From the NCBI RefSeq assembly GCF_000332155.1, contig NZ_KB235903.1:2112209-2173427 (forward strand): a stretch of 61,219 nucleotides of DNA. Reading direction: 5' to 3'. Of this stretch, positions 1 to 8,549 are shown in pieces. How positions within the stretch are numbered: the stretch's first letter is position 1; the number at the start of each line of letters is the position of its first letter. The position numbers and the translations under genes were made by a program. The notes under the pieces are model-generated. The model made no database searches. It was given only the letters and a program-made list of their open reading frames with translations, and had not been told where the DNA came from. The DNA comes from Kamptonema formosum PCC 6407. Lineage in GTDB: Bacteria > Cyanobacteriota > Cyanobacteriia > Cyanobacteriales > Microcoleaceae.

Positions 1-175
1 AGAGGGCAGAGGAGCAGAGGAGCAGAGGGCAGGGGGGCAGAGGGGAAATCTTTATCTTTCCTGTTTCATCTCCCCATCTCCCCCATCTCCCCCATCTCCC
101 CCATCTCCCCATCCTCCCCATCTTCCCCATCCTCCCCGCTCCCCCGCTCCCCATCTCCCCTATTCCTTCTTCCTG
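1..175. repeat. Low-complexity minisatellite (GGAGCAGA and CCCCATCTC units)
   Basis: Bases 1-45 are purine-rich units of the GGAGCAGAGG type. Bases 67-160 are degenerate tandem CCCCATCTC/CCCCGCTC units. The same sequence class recurs near 12925-13050, 18030-18090, 32131-32400, 46928-46998 and 61155-61219. No gene is visible in this stretch. It ends about 40 bases before rpsP. Confidence 0.8.
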
Positions 176-214
176 AAATAGCTTACAATCGATCAAGGAT
201 TATTTTGCACGAAC

Positions 215-502
215 ATGATCAAACTGAGATTAAAACGATACGGTAAAAAACGGGAGGCAAGCTACCGGATTGTAGCGATGAATAGTACCTCCCGTCGGGA
301 CGGCCGCCCTCTTGAAGAACTAGGTTTCTATAACCCCAGAACAGACGAAACAAGGCTGAATATCCCAGGAATTGTCAAGCGTCTCCAAGAAGGTGCTCAG
401 CCGACTGACACTGTGCGCGACCTACTGAGAAAAGCTAATGTTTTTGAACAAGTCGGAGCAGGAGCTAACCTTGAGTCCAGTAATCCAGCGATCGCCAGCT
501 AG
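215..502 (+). CDS. rpsP: 30S ribosomal protein S16
   Basis: This is the small-subunit ribosomal protein bS16, which binds 16S rRNA and helps assemble the body of the 30S particle. The N-terminus ([20 protein letters not shown], then a conserved [13 protein letters not shown] stretch near residues 30-42) is diagnostic. At 95 residues it is slightly longer than many S16 proteins because of a short acidic, probably disordered tail. The start is an ATG in a gap that otherwise holds minisatellite sequence. Its 3' end overlaps the start of the KH-domain gene, so the two are probably co-transcribed. Certain as to family. Confidence 0.97.
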   Translation: MIKLRLKRYGKKREASYRIVAMNSTSRRDGRPLEELGFYNPRTDETRLNIPGIVKRLQEGAQPTDTVRDLLRKANVFEQVGAGANLESSNPAIAS

Positions 503-935
503 TCCTGATTATGTGGGGCTGGTGCGCTTTTTAATCGAGCCTTTTTTAGAATCACCTGGGTCTTTGCGAGTTGATTGCGAACTACACCCACGCCAATCGC
601 GGACGTGGATTCGGCTGGCTTTTGACGAGCCAGATAAGGGGCGCGTGTACGGCAGGGGTGGACGCAACATTCAGGCAATTCGGACTGTACTGGAAGCGGT
701 GGCAAAAACAGCAAGCGAATTCGTGTATTTAGATATATACGACGCTCAAGAGGGCGATCCTCGCTACTCCAATCCTAAGAGCGATTCGCGCTATGGAAGT
801 GCTAGGGGCGATCGCGACAGTCGCGACAGCAGACCCCGAAGTAGAGATATCGGCGGCAGACCATCGAGAGAACCGTCCCGCCGTTCAAGTCTGCCCCCAA
901 TTAAACCTAACAGAAGCAATCCAGACTTCGGTTAG
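471..935 (+). CDS. khpA: KhpA-type KH domain RNA-binding protein
   Basis: Small single-KH-domain protein of the KhpA (YlqC) family, which binds RNA in the cytoplasm and usually follows rpsP in bacteria. The KH core carries the GxxG loop as GRGG, around residue 65 of the form chosen here. The tail of roughly 50 residues is rich in Arg, Ser, Asp and Pro and looks disordered, which is unusual for compact KhpA proteins. An ATG at 438 would give 11 more residues. The TTG at 471 is preferred because AGGAG lies about six bases upstream and the overlap with rpsP shrinks to 32 bases. Start uncertain, family secure. Confidence 0.85.
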   Translation: MSPVIQRSPASPDYVGLVRFLIEPFLESPGSLRVDCELHPRQSRTWIRLAFDEPDKGRVYGRGGRNIQAIRTVLEAVAKTASEFVYLDIYDAQEGDPRYSNPKSDSRYGSARGDRDSRDSRPRSRDIGGRPSREPSRRSSLPPIKPNRSNPDFG

Positions 936-1008
936 CAATTTTAGGGCGATCGGCAGTCTCTACATCATTTATATGTCTGTTGAGGAAGGCCGCGTTGCCC
1001 CCTTGGAT

Positions 1009-1045
1009 GCTAGGGCTTACGCTAAAGCCCCTAGCTTTTTTATTT
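1009..1045 (+). terminator. Rho-independent terminator after rpsP-khpA
   Basis: An imperfect hairpin (GCTAGGGCTT, a short loop, then AAGCCCCTAGC) is followed by a run of Ts. It lies 75 bases past the khpA stop and points the same way as that gene. Confidence 0.7.
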
Positions 1046-1049
1046 AAGA

Positions 1050-1112
1050 GGGGCTAGGGGCTAGGGGCTAGGGGCTAGGGAAGAGGGAAGAGGGAAGAGA
1101 GAAGAGGAAGAA
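1050..1112. repeat. GGGGCTA heptamer array and AAGAGGG array
   Basis: About four tandem copies of GGGGCTA are followed by AAGAGGG-type units. The GGGGCTA class recurs near 17990, 30630, 40560 and, inverted, near 11470 and 47345. Confidence 0.85.
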
Positions 1113-1198
1113 GGGTTTAGAATCAGGGTTTTAGGAATTCAGAATGTCCTAACCGCCTTGGCAATTGATAGTTTTAATTGGAGGGAGCTTATGTTAGC

Positions 1199-2152
1199 AT
1201 GACAGAAATATTAACCATTGAATTACCGAGTGTTGAGAGCGCGATCGCGATCGCGGGTTATCAAGAAGAAAATCTCAAAGTCTTGACCAAACAAACCGGG
1301 GCTAATGTAGTCTTGCGAGGGCAAGAGCTAGTGCTTTCTGGGACAGAAAATCAAGTAAAATTGTGCGAGAAATTAGTGCGATCGCTTACCCAATATTGGA
1401 AAACTGGTAAAAGCATTTCTGGAGTAGATATCCTCACCGCACGCCACGCCTTAGACACCAACCGCCAAGAGGATTTACAAGACTTGCAGCGCGACGTATT
1501 CGCCAAAACCCGACGAGGCGAAGAAATTAGAGCCAAAACCTTTCGACAGCGGCAATACGTCCAAGCTTTACGCACCCACGACCTCACATTTTGCATCGGC
1601 CCGGCGGGTACTGGCAAGACCTATTTAGCAGCAATTCTGGCAGTGCAAGCACTCCTTTCTAAGCAGTACGAACGGCTGATTTTAACACGCCCAGCAGTGG
1701 AAGCCGGCGAAAAATTAGGATTTTTGCCTGGTGATTTGCAGCAGAAAGTTAATCCTTATTTGCGACCGCTGTATGACGCTTTATACGAAATGATTGAACC
1801 AGAAAAAATGTCTGATTTAATGGAAAAGGGAACTATAGAAGTAGCTCCTTTAGCGTATATGCGCGGTCGCACTCTTAGCAATGCGTTTGTGATTTTAGAT
1901 GAAGCCCAAAATACTACTCCCGCGCAGATGAAAATGGTATTAACTCGTTTGGGTTTTCGTTCCCGAATGGTAGTTACTGGCGATCTAACTCAGACTGATT
2001 TGCCCTATAATCAACAGTCGGGATTATCAGTTGCCCATCATATTCTGCGTCACGTTGAAGGTATTGCTTTCTGCGAATTTTCTCAGGCGGATGTTGTGCG
2101 ACATCCTTTAGTGCAGCGGATTGTTGCTGCTTACGAACAGCACGAAAAATAA
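1199..2152 (+). CDS. phoH: PhoH-family ATPase
   Basis: Cytoplasmic P-loop ATPase of the PhoH/YbeZ family, linked to RNA and ribosome metabolism. The Walker A motif GPAGTGKT lies near residues 134-141 and the Walker B region VILDEAQN near 231-238. A small KH-like N-terminal region precedes the ATPase core, as is usual in this family. The ORF extends upstream to a TTG at 1178, but a GGAGGGAG Shine-Dalgarno sits just before the ATG at 1199, so that start is chosen. The order rpsP-khpA-phoH supports a shared RNA or ribosome role. At 317 residues it has a normal family length. Confidence 0.93.
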   Translation: MTEILTIELPSVESAIAIAGYQEENLKVLTKQTGANVVLRGQELVLSGTENQVKLCEKLVRSLTQYWKTGKSISGVDILTARHALDTNRQEDLQDLQRDVFAKTRRGEEIRAKTFRQRQYVQALRTHDLTFCIGPAGTGKTYLAAILAVQALLSKQYERLILTRPAVEAGEKLGFLPGDLQQKVNPYLRPLYDALYEMIEPEKMSDLMEKGTIEVAPLAYMRGRTLSNAFVILDEAQNTTPAQMKMVLTRLGFRSRMVVTGDLTQTDLPYNQQSGLSVAHHILRHVEGIAFCEFSQADVVRHPLVQRIVAAYEQHEK

Positions 2153-2264
2153 TCTTTGTAGTAGCGCTATGTTATAAGGATGACAAACTCAGGTGCAGAG
2201 CATTATTTTGAGAAAGATGTATTTCCGTTGTTTTACACTAATTTTTAGTGCAGGAGGTAAAAAA

Positions 2265-2678
2265 ATGATTGGTGACTATAAATTGTCAAGCGTAAAAAAT
2301 GGCATTGGTTATTTCGCTCGTGTTGTAGTAGAAGCTATGCTTTTTTCTGAAAAAGAATTGGTAATAGATGCCATAGGTCATCAGATCAATAGGAATGAAT
2401 GTGAGGTTAATGCAGAAACACATAAAGACTGGATTAATGCAGCAATTGAAGGTGCAAACTACACTTTAAAACATATCAAGCAATTAGATGAAATAAACAA
2501 ATCCGACGTTAAAATTATTAAAGTTATTGGACTTGAAACTGATACTACAGAAGATGCTGTAAGAACGGCAGCCTCTATTGCTACATGGCGAGCTATAAAT
2601 CTAAATTGCCCAGAACCTGAGCCTGTATTTGACAAAAATTGGTATGTTGTGTTTCCTGTAAGAAATCAACACCTTTAA
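2265..2678 (+). CDS. Hypothetical protein, family not recognised
   Basis: A 137-residue protein with no signal peptide, membrane segment or motif I recognise. An open frame continues upstream to 2193, but AGGAGG lies about seven bases before the ATG at 2265, making that the likely start. It is AT-rich compared with phoH. It mixes charged helical segments with a probable compact C-terminal region ending in a hydrophobic stretch. A longer AT-rich spacer and its own strong ribosome site separate it from phoH, so it may be an accessory gene. No function is proposed. Confidence 0.6.
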   Translation: MIGDYKLSSVKNGIGYFARVVVEAMLFSEKELVIDAIGHQINRNECEVNAETHKDWINAAIEGANYTLKHIKQLDEINKSDVKIIKVIGLETDTTEDAVRTAASIATWRAINLNCPEPEPVFDKNWYVVFPVRNQHL

Positions 2679-2721
2679 TTTTTAGTTTTTTTAGTTTAGT
2701 TACTTAACAACTCACAAAATC

Positions 2722-3126
2722 ATGCCTAATCTTAAAGAATTTCTGGAAGAATGTGAAAACCTCGGCACACTGCGTTTAATTGTTACAAGTAGTGCGGCTG
2801 TACTGGAAGCGCGGGGTAAGATTCAAAAGCTTTTCTACGCAGAGTTACCCAAAGGTAAATATGCAAATATGCACACAGAAGGCTTTGAATTTCACCTGAA
2901 TATGGACAAAATTACGCGGGTAAAATTTGAAACTGGTGAGGCAAAACGGGGCAATTTTACTACTTATGCAGTGCGCTTTTTAGATGAAAAAGAAGAACCT
3001 GCTTTGAGTGCATTTTTGCAGTGGGGAAAACCAGGGGAATATGAACCGGGACAAGTTGAATTTTGGCACGAATTAAAGGAGAAATATGGGGAGGTTTGGG
3101 AACCAGTACCAGTACAGGAGATTTAG
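2722..3126 (+). CDS. HutX/ChuX-like heme-utilisation family protein
   Basis: A 134-residue cytoplasmic protein whose middle (residues about 48-100) fits the ChuX/HutX fold: a GFEFHLNMDKITRVKFE strand pair followed by a segment ending in an AFLQWGKPGEYEPG turn. Family members bind or traffic heme and occur in many cyanobacteria. The match is by general pattern only, and no heme-binding residue is pointed out with confidence. The stop lies seven bases before the start of the next gene, whose ribosome site (AGGAG) is inside this gene's last codons, so the two are probably translationally coupled. Confidence 0.5.
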   Translation: MPNLKEFLEECENLGTLRLIVTSSAAVLEARGKIQKLFYAELPKGKYANMHTEGFEFHLNMDKITRVKFETGEAKRGNFTTYAVRFLDEKEEPALSAFLQWGKPGEYEPGQVEFWHELKEKYGEVWEPVPVQEI

Positions 3127-3132
3127 CTTATT

Positions 3133-3930
3133 TTGTTGAAAGTAATTGCATTCTTTAGTTTCTTTCTAGTTACATTGCTTTCAAGTGCTGAGGCTCAAGC
3201 TGGTATTTTAGCAGATAGATTAGCCAGTTTTCCGCATTGGGAAAGCAAGCCACTTGTTGCCTCAGCTAAGGGGGATTTGATTTATCCAGAATGGATGGCT
3301 GGTAACTGGACTGTAGAGAGTACGCTGGTGGATTTAGCAGCACCTTTAGCGCCGGATATCGTAACACCTGGATTTGATAGCAATCGCCAGTATTTGAATC
3401 AGCCAGTTAGATTTAAAGTTCGATTTCAGGCTGCAAATGCTCAGTTAAATACGATGAGTTTAGTTGAAAATTTACCTGCATCTAAGTCTAACTTATTAAC
3501 GAGAGGAGATAAAACCAAAAATGGAATTGTAGCAGATAGAGCTTTTAATGGGTTGAATATTGGTAGAGCTTATTTAGGTGATAATGGGGTGCTTTCCGTG
3601 AAAGTAGATCCCCATAATCCTAACCGTCAAATTACCTTGTTGAGAGATGACAAACAATTAATTTCTATTGTCACCAATCGCGGTATTGAAATCCCTAACA
3701 AAAACGAGTTTATAGGTACGGAAATTTCTCAGCAGATATTTCAAGGGGAGTCTCAGATTTATTTGAATGAGGTAGAAACAACCACTGCTTATCAGTTTTT
3801 AGAGTCGGATAATAAAATTTTAGCAGATCAAGTGACTGCGATCTATTTATCGCCCCAAGACCCAGATTATTTTGCAGCAATTGGTCGCCCCGTAGCTCTT
3901 TATCGATATCATTTGGAGTTAGTAAAATAA
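3133..3930 (+). CDS. DUF6816-type secreted or lumenal protein
   Basis: A 265-residue protein with a clear N-terminal signal segment (hydrophobic residues 3-20, then SSAEAQAG as a likely cleavage region), so it is exported, probably to the thylakoid lumen or periplasm. The mature part begins near an FPHWESKP segment and carries a PEWMAGNW motif, both typical of the DUF6816 family of cyanobacteria and plastids. Its biochemical role is unknown. The start is TTG (3133 or the adjacent TTG at 3136), using an AGGAG inside the upstream gene. The family call rests on recall of the motif pattern. Confidence 0.7.
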   Translation: MLKVIAFFSFFLVTLLSSAEAQAGILADRLASFPHWESKPLVASAKGDLIYPEWMAGNWTVESTLVDLAAPLAPDIVTPGFDSNRQYLNQPVRFKVRFQAANAQLNTMSLVENLPASKSNLLTRGDKTKNGIVADRAFNGLNIGRAYLGDNGVLSVKVDPHNPNRQITLLRDDKQLISIVTNRGIEIPNKNEFIGTEISQQIFQGESQIYLNEVETTTAYQFLESDNKILADQVTAIYLSPQDPDYFAAIGRPVALYRYHLELVK

Positions 3931-3944
3931 ATAAAACTTACCAA

Positions 3945-4652
3945 TCACTTAGAGTTATTAGAGTTATTATATCTACGGATAGCATTATTCATCAAGTTTA
4001 TTTGCTCTGCATGAAATGATGGTGGCATTAAGCTATGAATTGTATGATCCAGTCCATCGTGCATTACATCAGTCGGAAGTGAAGAATGATCTAGACCTAG
4101 TGTATGACCAATTTCATGGGCGATGGTATTAGCAATTAAGTTAGACATTTGATTAACACTCAGGCTAGCATTGTAAGAAGCATAGAATACTCGATCGATG
4201 CGGATAATAGCACGGTTTGTAACTACGCCTGATTGGAAACTAGCAACACCAAGATAGTCAACGGGTTGGTTGTCAGCGAATATATAGACATGAGTAAAGT
4301 TTTCACCCCATTCTTTGGGATCGGGGATATCTGATGTTAAAAATACCTTAACGCTTCTAAATGCACTGTAGAGTTTGGAGAAAGCATCTATAATTAGAGA
4401 AAACATCGCTTCTCTATTTTCTGATGTGACAGCCATTTCGGACACGTCTACCCAAATGCAACGACGGAAATCGCTATTCTTATCTATTAGAAATTTGCCA
4501 CAAGCAGGGCAAAAATCCCACTGAGGTTGAATGCGGGAACGACATCCCTGACAGCGAGGTTTAGGGGGTCTAGTCAGGTTTAGCCGTTGCGAAAGAGGGA
4601 GTTTGAGCTTACGATTGTGTTTGGTTAAGTCTAGGCGATCGTACAGAGACAT
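3945..4652 (-). CDS. Zinc-ribbon matrixin-like metalloprotease
   Basis: A 235-residue protein with two zinc sites. Cys34-X2-Cys37 and Cys48-X2-Cys51 form a zinc-ribbon-like N-terminal module. Residues 179-189 (HEIGHTLGLDH) are the HExxHxxGxxH zinc motif of the metzincin/matrixin peptidases, with Glu180 as general base and Met197 (DVMHDG) as candidate Met-turn. There is no signal peptide, so unlike most matrixins it should act in the cytoplasm. It lies 42 bases downstream of a terD gene on the same strand, at the end of the Ter cluster, and is probably part of it. The target is unknown. Confidence 0.8.
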   Translation of the reverse strand: MSLYDRLDLTKHNRKLKLPLSQRLNLTRPPKPRCQGCRSRIQPQWDFCPACGKFLIDKNSDFRRCIWVDVSEMAVTSENREAMFSLIIDAFSKLYSAFRSVKVFLTSDIPDPKEWGENFTHVYIFADNQPVDYLGVASFQSGVVTNRAIIRIDRVFYASYNASLSVNQMSNLIANTIAHEIGHTLGLDHSSLPTDVMHDGLDHTIHSLMPPSFHAEQINLMNNAIRRYNNSNNSK

Positions 4653-4694
4653 TTACAGCGTAAGTGTTTTTAAATTTAGGTATTGAGGGAGTGC

Positions 4695-5297
4695 TTAAGA
4701 ATATTTGGTAATAAGTTCCCCTAACCCATTAACCTTAACACCGTCACCAATTGCGGCCATTTTCCACTCATTATTATGTCTGTAGATTTCAGCCATAATC
4801 ATCCCAGTCATACCTTTGTATTCAGAACCCGATAGGTTATATCTGGCGAGTTCTTTATTATTGGATGTATTAACCAGGCGTACAAACGCATTTTCAACTA
4901 ACCCAAAGTCTTGTTTGCGAACAATACAATCGTAAATGTTAACTGTAAAAACCAGTTTCACAATCTCTAATGGCATTCGAGATAAATCTACCAAAATTTG
5001 CTCGTCATCTCCATCTCCCGCACCCGTGAGATTATCGCCGAGATGCGTAATTGCTCCTGAACGGTGTGATAGATTACCAAAGTAAACAATATTCGCAATA
5101 TCCTTTACTTTGCCATCTTGGTCTAAACAAATCACGGAAGCATCTAGGTCACAATCATGAGTATTGCTGAAGGCTCCAAATAAACCACTCCCTGAACGTT
5201 TGACAACATCCCACCCCAATCCACACATCAGTTTTGTGAGTCCTGGTGCTTCTTTAGAAAGCGAGATTCTCTGTCCTTTTTGTAGTTGAATTGCCAT
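4695..5297 (-). CDS. TerD-family protein (divergent)
   Basis: TerD-domain protein of 200 residues, a cytoplasmic beta-sandwich family linked to tellurite, phage and other stress resistance and to calcium binding. The family start (IQLQKGQRISLSKEAPGLT), the GLGWD element and the HLGDNLTGAGDGDDEQI acidic calcium-site region near residues 85-100 are all visible. An insert rich in Gly, Ser and Phe (about residues 33-48) replaces the shorter loop of the close paralogues. The 12-base gap to the next upstream terD indicates one operon, followed by the matrixin gene. Confidence 0.9.
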   Translation of the reverse strand: MAIQLQKGQRISLSKEAPGLTKLMCGLGWDVVKRSGSGLFGAFSNTHDCDLDASVICLDQDGKVKDIANIVYFGNLSHRSGAITHLGDNLTGAGDGDDEQILVDLSRMPLEIVKLVFTVNIYDCIVRKQDFGLVENAFVRLVNTSNNKELARYNLSGSEYKGMTGMIMAEIYRHNNEWKMAAIGDGVKVNGLGELITKYS

Positions 5298-5309
5298 TGA
5301 TTTTATCTC

Positions 5310-5885
5310 CTAGCTATAGCGGTCGAGTAGTGCTTGTAAGCCACCTTGATAACCTGCTCCCACTGCGTTAAGTCGCCACTCACCATCTTTACGATAAAGT
5401 TCAGCCATAATCAGGGCTGTTTCTATGGAATAATCTTCTACAAGATCGTAGCGAACTGCTTCTTGTTGTGTTTCCATATTGACGAGGCGAACGAAGGCAT
5501 TTTGTACTTGACCAAAATTTTGACGGCGTTGTTGGGCTTCATGTATAGTTACAGCTATAACTATTTTTTGGATATCCGCAGGCACTTTTTTCAGATTGAT
5601 TTTGATGACTTCATCATCACCCTCACCTGCACCCGTGAGGTTATCCCCCATGTGCTGAATTGATTTGTCAGGATCGGGACTGGTGAGGTTATTATAAAAA
5701 ATGAAATGGTTGTCAGAAATTAATTTTTCATTAGCCCCTAAGAGGAATAATGATGAGTCTAGATCGAAGTCGAAACCCGTGTCTGTAGCTTTAATATCCC
5801 ATCCCAGTCCCACAAATACTGCTGAGAGTCCGGGTGAAATTTTATCGAGCGATACACGCTGTCCTTTTGTCAGTGAAACCGCCAT
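5310..5885 (-). CDS. terD: TerD/TerE-family stress protein
   Basis: Canonical single-domain TerD/TerE protein of 191 residues. It has the N-terminal SLTKGQRVSLDK strand, GLGWDIKATDTGFDFDLDSS, and the HMGDNLTGAGEGDDEVI acidic loop, followed by the family's conserved VTIHEAQQRRQNFGQVQNAF stretch. It is first in the minus-strand pair, with a purine-rich GAGGAGGAC ribosome site before its ATG. About 300 bases separate it from the divergent lysyl-tRNA synthetase gene, so the shared spacer probably holds both promoters. Confidence 0.93.
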   Translation of the reverse strand: MAVSLTKGQRVSLDKISPGLSAVFVGLGWDIKATDTGFDFDLDSSLFLLGANEKLISDNHFIFYNNLTSPDPDKSIQHMGDNLTGAGEGDDEVIKINLKKVPADIQKIVIAVTIHEAQQRRQNFGQVQNAFVRLVNMETQQEAVRYDLVEDYSIETALIMAELYRKDGEWRLNAVGAGYQGGLQALLDRYS

Positions 5886-6189
5886 TATTCAGTCCTCCTC
5901 TGTTTGGGATTAAGCGATCTATAGGTAAAGTTGAAATGCTTGTTTAACGATCTGCTGAAAGCAGCTTAAAACCTTAAAATTAATATTTTAAGCTTATAAG
6001 CAAAGTGTAAAAACGTCAATAGTTTTGACAAATCTTTATTATTTTTTTATGCGCTCGGACAGAGAGCGATCGCTCTTTAGTAATTAACCAATTAAGAACC
6101 TGAATCAATAAACTATTAATATTGCGAACCCCAGAATTTCTATATTTATGATATGATACTGTGTCCACAACTTGAAAGGGTGAGAAGTA
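5886..6189. promoter_or_regulatory. Divergent intergenic region between terD and the lysyl-tRNA synthetase gene
   Basis: This AT-rich spacer lies between two divergently transcribed genes and holds no supportable ORF. A TATGAT hexamer at 6152-6157 could be a -10 element for the synthetase gene, but no matching -35 box at normal spacing was found. It must contain the 5' ends of both transcripts, so it is the obvious place to look for co-regulation of the synthetase with the Ter cluster. Confidence 0.45.
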
Positions 6190-7746
6190 ATGAGTCGGAG
6201 TGAAGCTGAAGTCCGTAGCCAAAAAATTGATGAGTTGCGATCGCAAGGGATAGAGCCTTATCCCAGTCAGTCTTACGCGCGATCGCACACAGCTAAAGAC
6301 GTACATGAATTATTTAGCCAGCCAGGAAAAGAACTCCAAAACGGAGAAACTGACCCCGAAGAAATTTCTCTCCGAGTTTGCGGCCGCATTACATCCAAGC
6401 GCGATAGTGGTAGCATTTGCTTTATTGACTTGAAGGATTTTTCAGACAAGATTCAACTCAAAATTGAGAAAAAAATCGTTACTGGCGAATCTGGTTTGAG
6501 CTTTAAACAAGTACAAAAATTACTTGATGTCGGAGATTTTGTCGGTGTAGAAGGAATTGGCTGCCGCACTCCACGCGGAGAACTTTCTATTTTGGTGCGA
6601 GAATTAAAGGTATTATCAAAAGCTACGATACAATTTCCTGATGCTTATTACGGCGTTAATGACCCAGAAATTTGTCGTCGTCATCGGGAGATGGATTTAG
6701 CAGGAAACCAAGCATCTTTCCATCGTTTCGCTCTTCGCAGCCGCATCCTTCAGAGTATCCGTTCCTATCTGTGGAAGGCAGATTTTTATGAGATAGAAAC
6801 ACCTACATTGCAAGCTATTTACGGCGGTGCTGCTGCCCGACCTTTTATTACTCACCATAATGCTTTAGATGTAGATTTGTATTTGCGAATCGCTCCTGAA
6901 TTATTTTTAAAGCGGGCAATTTGCGGCGGTTTCGATCGCGTTTTTGAACTAGGGCGGGTATTTAGAAATGAGGGTGTTGATAGTACCCACAATCCTGAGT
7001 TTACATCTTTAGAAGTTTACCAATCTTATGCTGATTACTTCGACATTTTGACTGTTGTAGAAGATGTCATGTGCTATGCAGCTAATGCTATTTTTGGTGA
7101 TATTAAGGAAATAGAAAATCAGGGAGAAATCATTAGTTTAGAACGAAAATTTGATTACACCCATACATATCCTGGTTTTAATGGTAAGCATTGGCAAGTG
7201 AAAACGATGGTGGAAGCGGTTAAAGATGAAACGCAACTAGATTTTGAAAGTTTGAGTTTGGAGGAAGCGATCGCATCTGCCCAAAAATTAGAATTACACC
7301 TTTCTAAACTCGAAAAACAAAGTTTAGGTTACGTACTCTACGCCATATTTGACAAAGTAGTTGTCCCTAAACTGATTCAGCCTACTTTCATCATTGACTT
7401 TCCTGTAGAAGTTAGTCCCCTAGCAAAAGGACACCGTAGCAAACCGGGATTTGTGGAACGCTTTGAGCTATTTATCAATGGTACAGAATACTCAAACGGC
7501 TTCTCCGAATTGAACGATCCCAAGGAACAAAGAAAGCGGTTTGAGGAACAGCTAGCCCAGAAAGATGCAGGCGATGATGAAGCACATCCTATGGATGAAG
7601 ACTTTATTCAAGCTTTATCTTTAGGGATGCCGAATTGTGCGGGGATGGGCATAGGTATAGATCGGTTAGTGATGCTTTTGACTAATACTCAAAGTATTCG
7701 CGATGTGGTGATGTTCCCAACTATGCGGCCTGTTAAAGATTCTTAG
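6190..7746 (+). CDS. lysS: Class II lysyl-tRNA synthetase inside the Ter cluster
   Basis: A 518-residue class II lysine-tRNA ligase, which charges tRNA-Lys with lysine using ATP. It has the N-terminal OB-fold anticodon-binding domain (about residues 1-150), class II motif 2 around VFELGRVFRNEG (near 250) with the HNPEFTSLEVYQSYAD stretch, and motif 3 GMGIGIDRLVM near residue 483. The Asn-Gly-Phe-Ser-Glu-Leu-Asn substrate region is intact, so it should be active. Sequence around motif 2 looks divergent, and the gene is the only plus-strand member in a minus-strand run of ter genes. It could be the sole LysRS or a stress-linked second copy; the window cannot decide. Confidence 0.9.
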   Translation: MSRSEAEVRSQKIDELRSQGIEPYPSQSYARSHTAKDVHELFSQPGKELQNGETDPEEISLRVCGRITSKRDSGSICFIDLKDFSDKIQLKIEKKIVTGESGLSFKQVQKLLDVGDFVGVEGIGCRTPRGELSILVRELKVLSKATIQFPDAYYGVNDPEICRRHREMDLAGNQASFHRFALRSRILQSIRSYLWKADFYEIETPTLQAIYGGAAARPFITHHNALDVDLYLRIAPELFLKRAICGGFDRVFELGRVFRNEGVDSTHNPEFTSLEVYQSYADYFDILTVVEDVMCYAANAIFGDIKEIENQGEIISLERKFDYTHTYPGFNGKHWQVKTMVEAVKDETQLDFESLSLEEAIASAQKLELHLSKLEKQSLGYVLYAIFDKVVVPKLIQPTFIIDFPVEVSPLAKGHRSKPGFVERFELFINGTEYSNGFSELNDPKEQRKRFEEQLAQKDAGDDEAHPMDEDFIQALSLGMPNCAGMGIGIDRLVMLLTNTQSIRDVVMFPTMRPVKDS

Positions 7747-7862
7747 ATCGATTGTCGATAGATCGTGCTTGTAGGGGCGGGTGTGCGAAAATTTTAGATG
7801 AGAAAATTAGAATATAAACCCGCCTCTACCAATGAAATTAACTAATCTACTACGATCGATTT

Positions 7863-8459
7863 TTACCGCATAAACGAACCAACAACAACATTAAAATCAT
7901 CAGCTAAAGGATTACCCAAAGCCTTAAATTTCCACTCTCCACCATCTCTGTAAACTTCCCCAATCAACATAGTTATCTTACCATCGAAAGAAGGCTCGCT
8001 CGACAAACTATATCGAGCTATTTCTTTCCCCGTTGCATCTATCGCCCTGACAAAGGCATTTTCTACCATCCCAAAATGTTGTTTTCGCTCTTTAGCCTGA
8101 TAGATATTCACACCCAAAATTATCTGATGATATTGTTCAGATAGAGAACTGAGCCTCACAACTATCTGCTCATCGTCTCCTTCACCTGCACCCGTTCGAT
8201 TATCGCCTAAATGAACTACGGTTTTATCTTTAGATTCCAAATGGCCGTAATAAATGACATCTTCCTTATAATTCTTTAACTTGCCATTTTCTCCCAATAA
8301 AAGAGCATAAGAATCCAAGTCAAAATCCTTACCACCGCCGCCAAAAAGACCACCTTTTGACTTAGCGATATCCCAGCCTAAACCCATCGTCAGCTTGGAT
8401 AAATCGTATTCACTTTTACTGAGAATAATGCTTTGCCCTTTCGTCAAATTAATAGCCAT
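7863..8459 (-). CDS. TerD-family protein with Gly-rich loop
   Basis: TerD-domain protein of 198 residues. It has the NLTKGQSIILSK start, GLGWDIAKS, and HLGDNRTGAGEGDDEQI acidic loop. Like the protein at 4695-5297, it carries a Gly/Phe-rich insert (GGLFGGGGKDFDLD) after the first conserved block, so the two form a subfamily distinct from the shorter TerD/TerE forms. It converges with the lysyl-tRNA synthetase gene and lies 90 bases downstream of the terF-like gene on the same strand. Confidence 0.9.
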   Translation of the reverse strand: MAINLTKGQSIILSKSEYDLSKLTMGLGWDIAKSKGGLFGGGGKDFDLDSYALLLGENGKLKNYKEDVIYYGHLESKDKTVVHLGDNRTGAGEGDDEQIVVRLSSLSEQYHQIILGVNIYQAKERKQHFGMVENAFVRAIDATGKEIARYSLSSEPSFDGKITMLIGEVYRDGGEWKFKALGNPLADDFNVVVGSFMR

Positions 8460-8549
8460 AGTTTTGTATTGTTTCTAAGGTTAATCTATGCTGGAGTTTG
8501 GTAATTGTAAATGAAGACTGAGCTTTATTTACCTTCGGAGGCTAACTCG

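Noticed and set aside
6190-7746. LysRS considered as an EpmA/GenX-type protein lysylase
   Set aside because: The N-terminal OB-fold anticodon-binding domain is present; EpmA lacks it.
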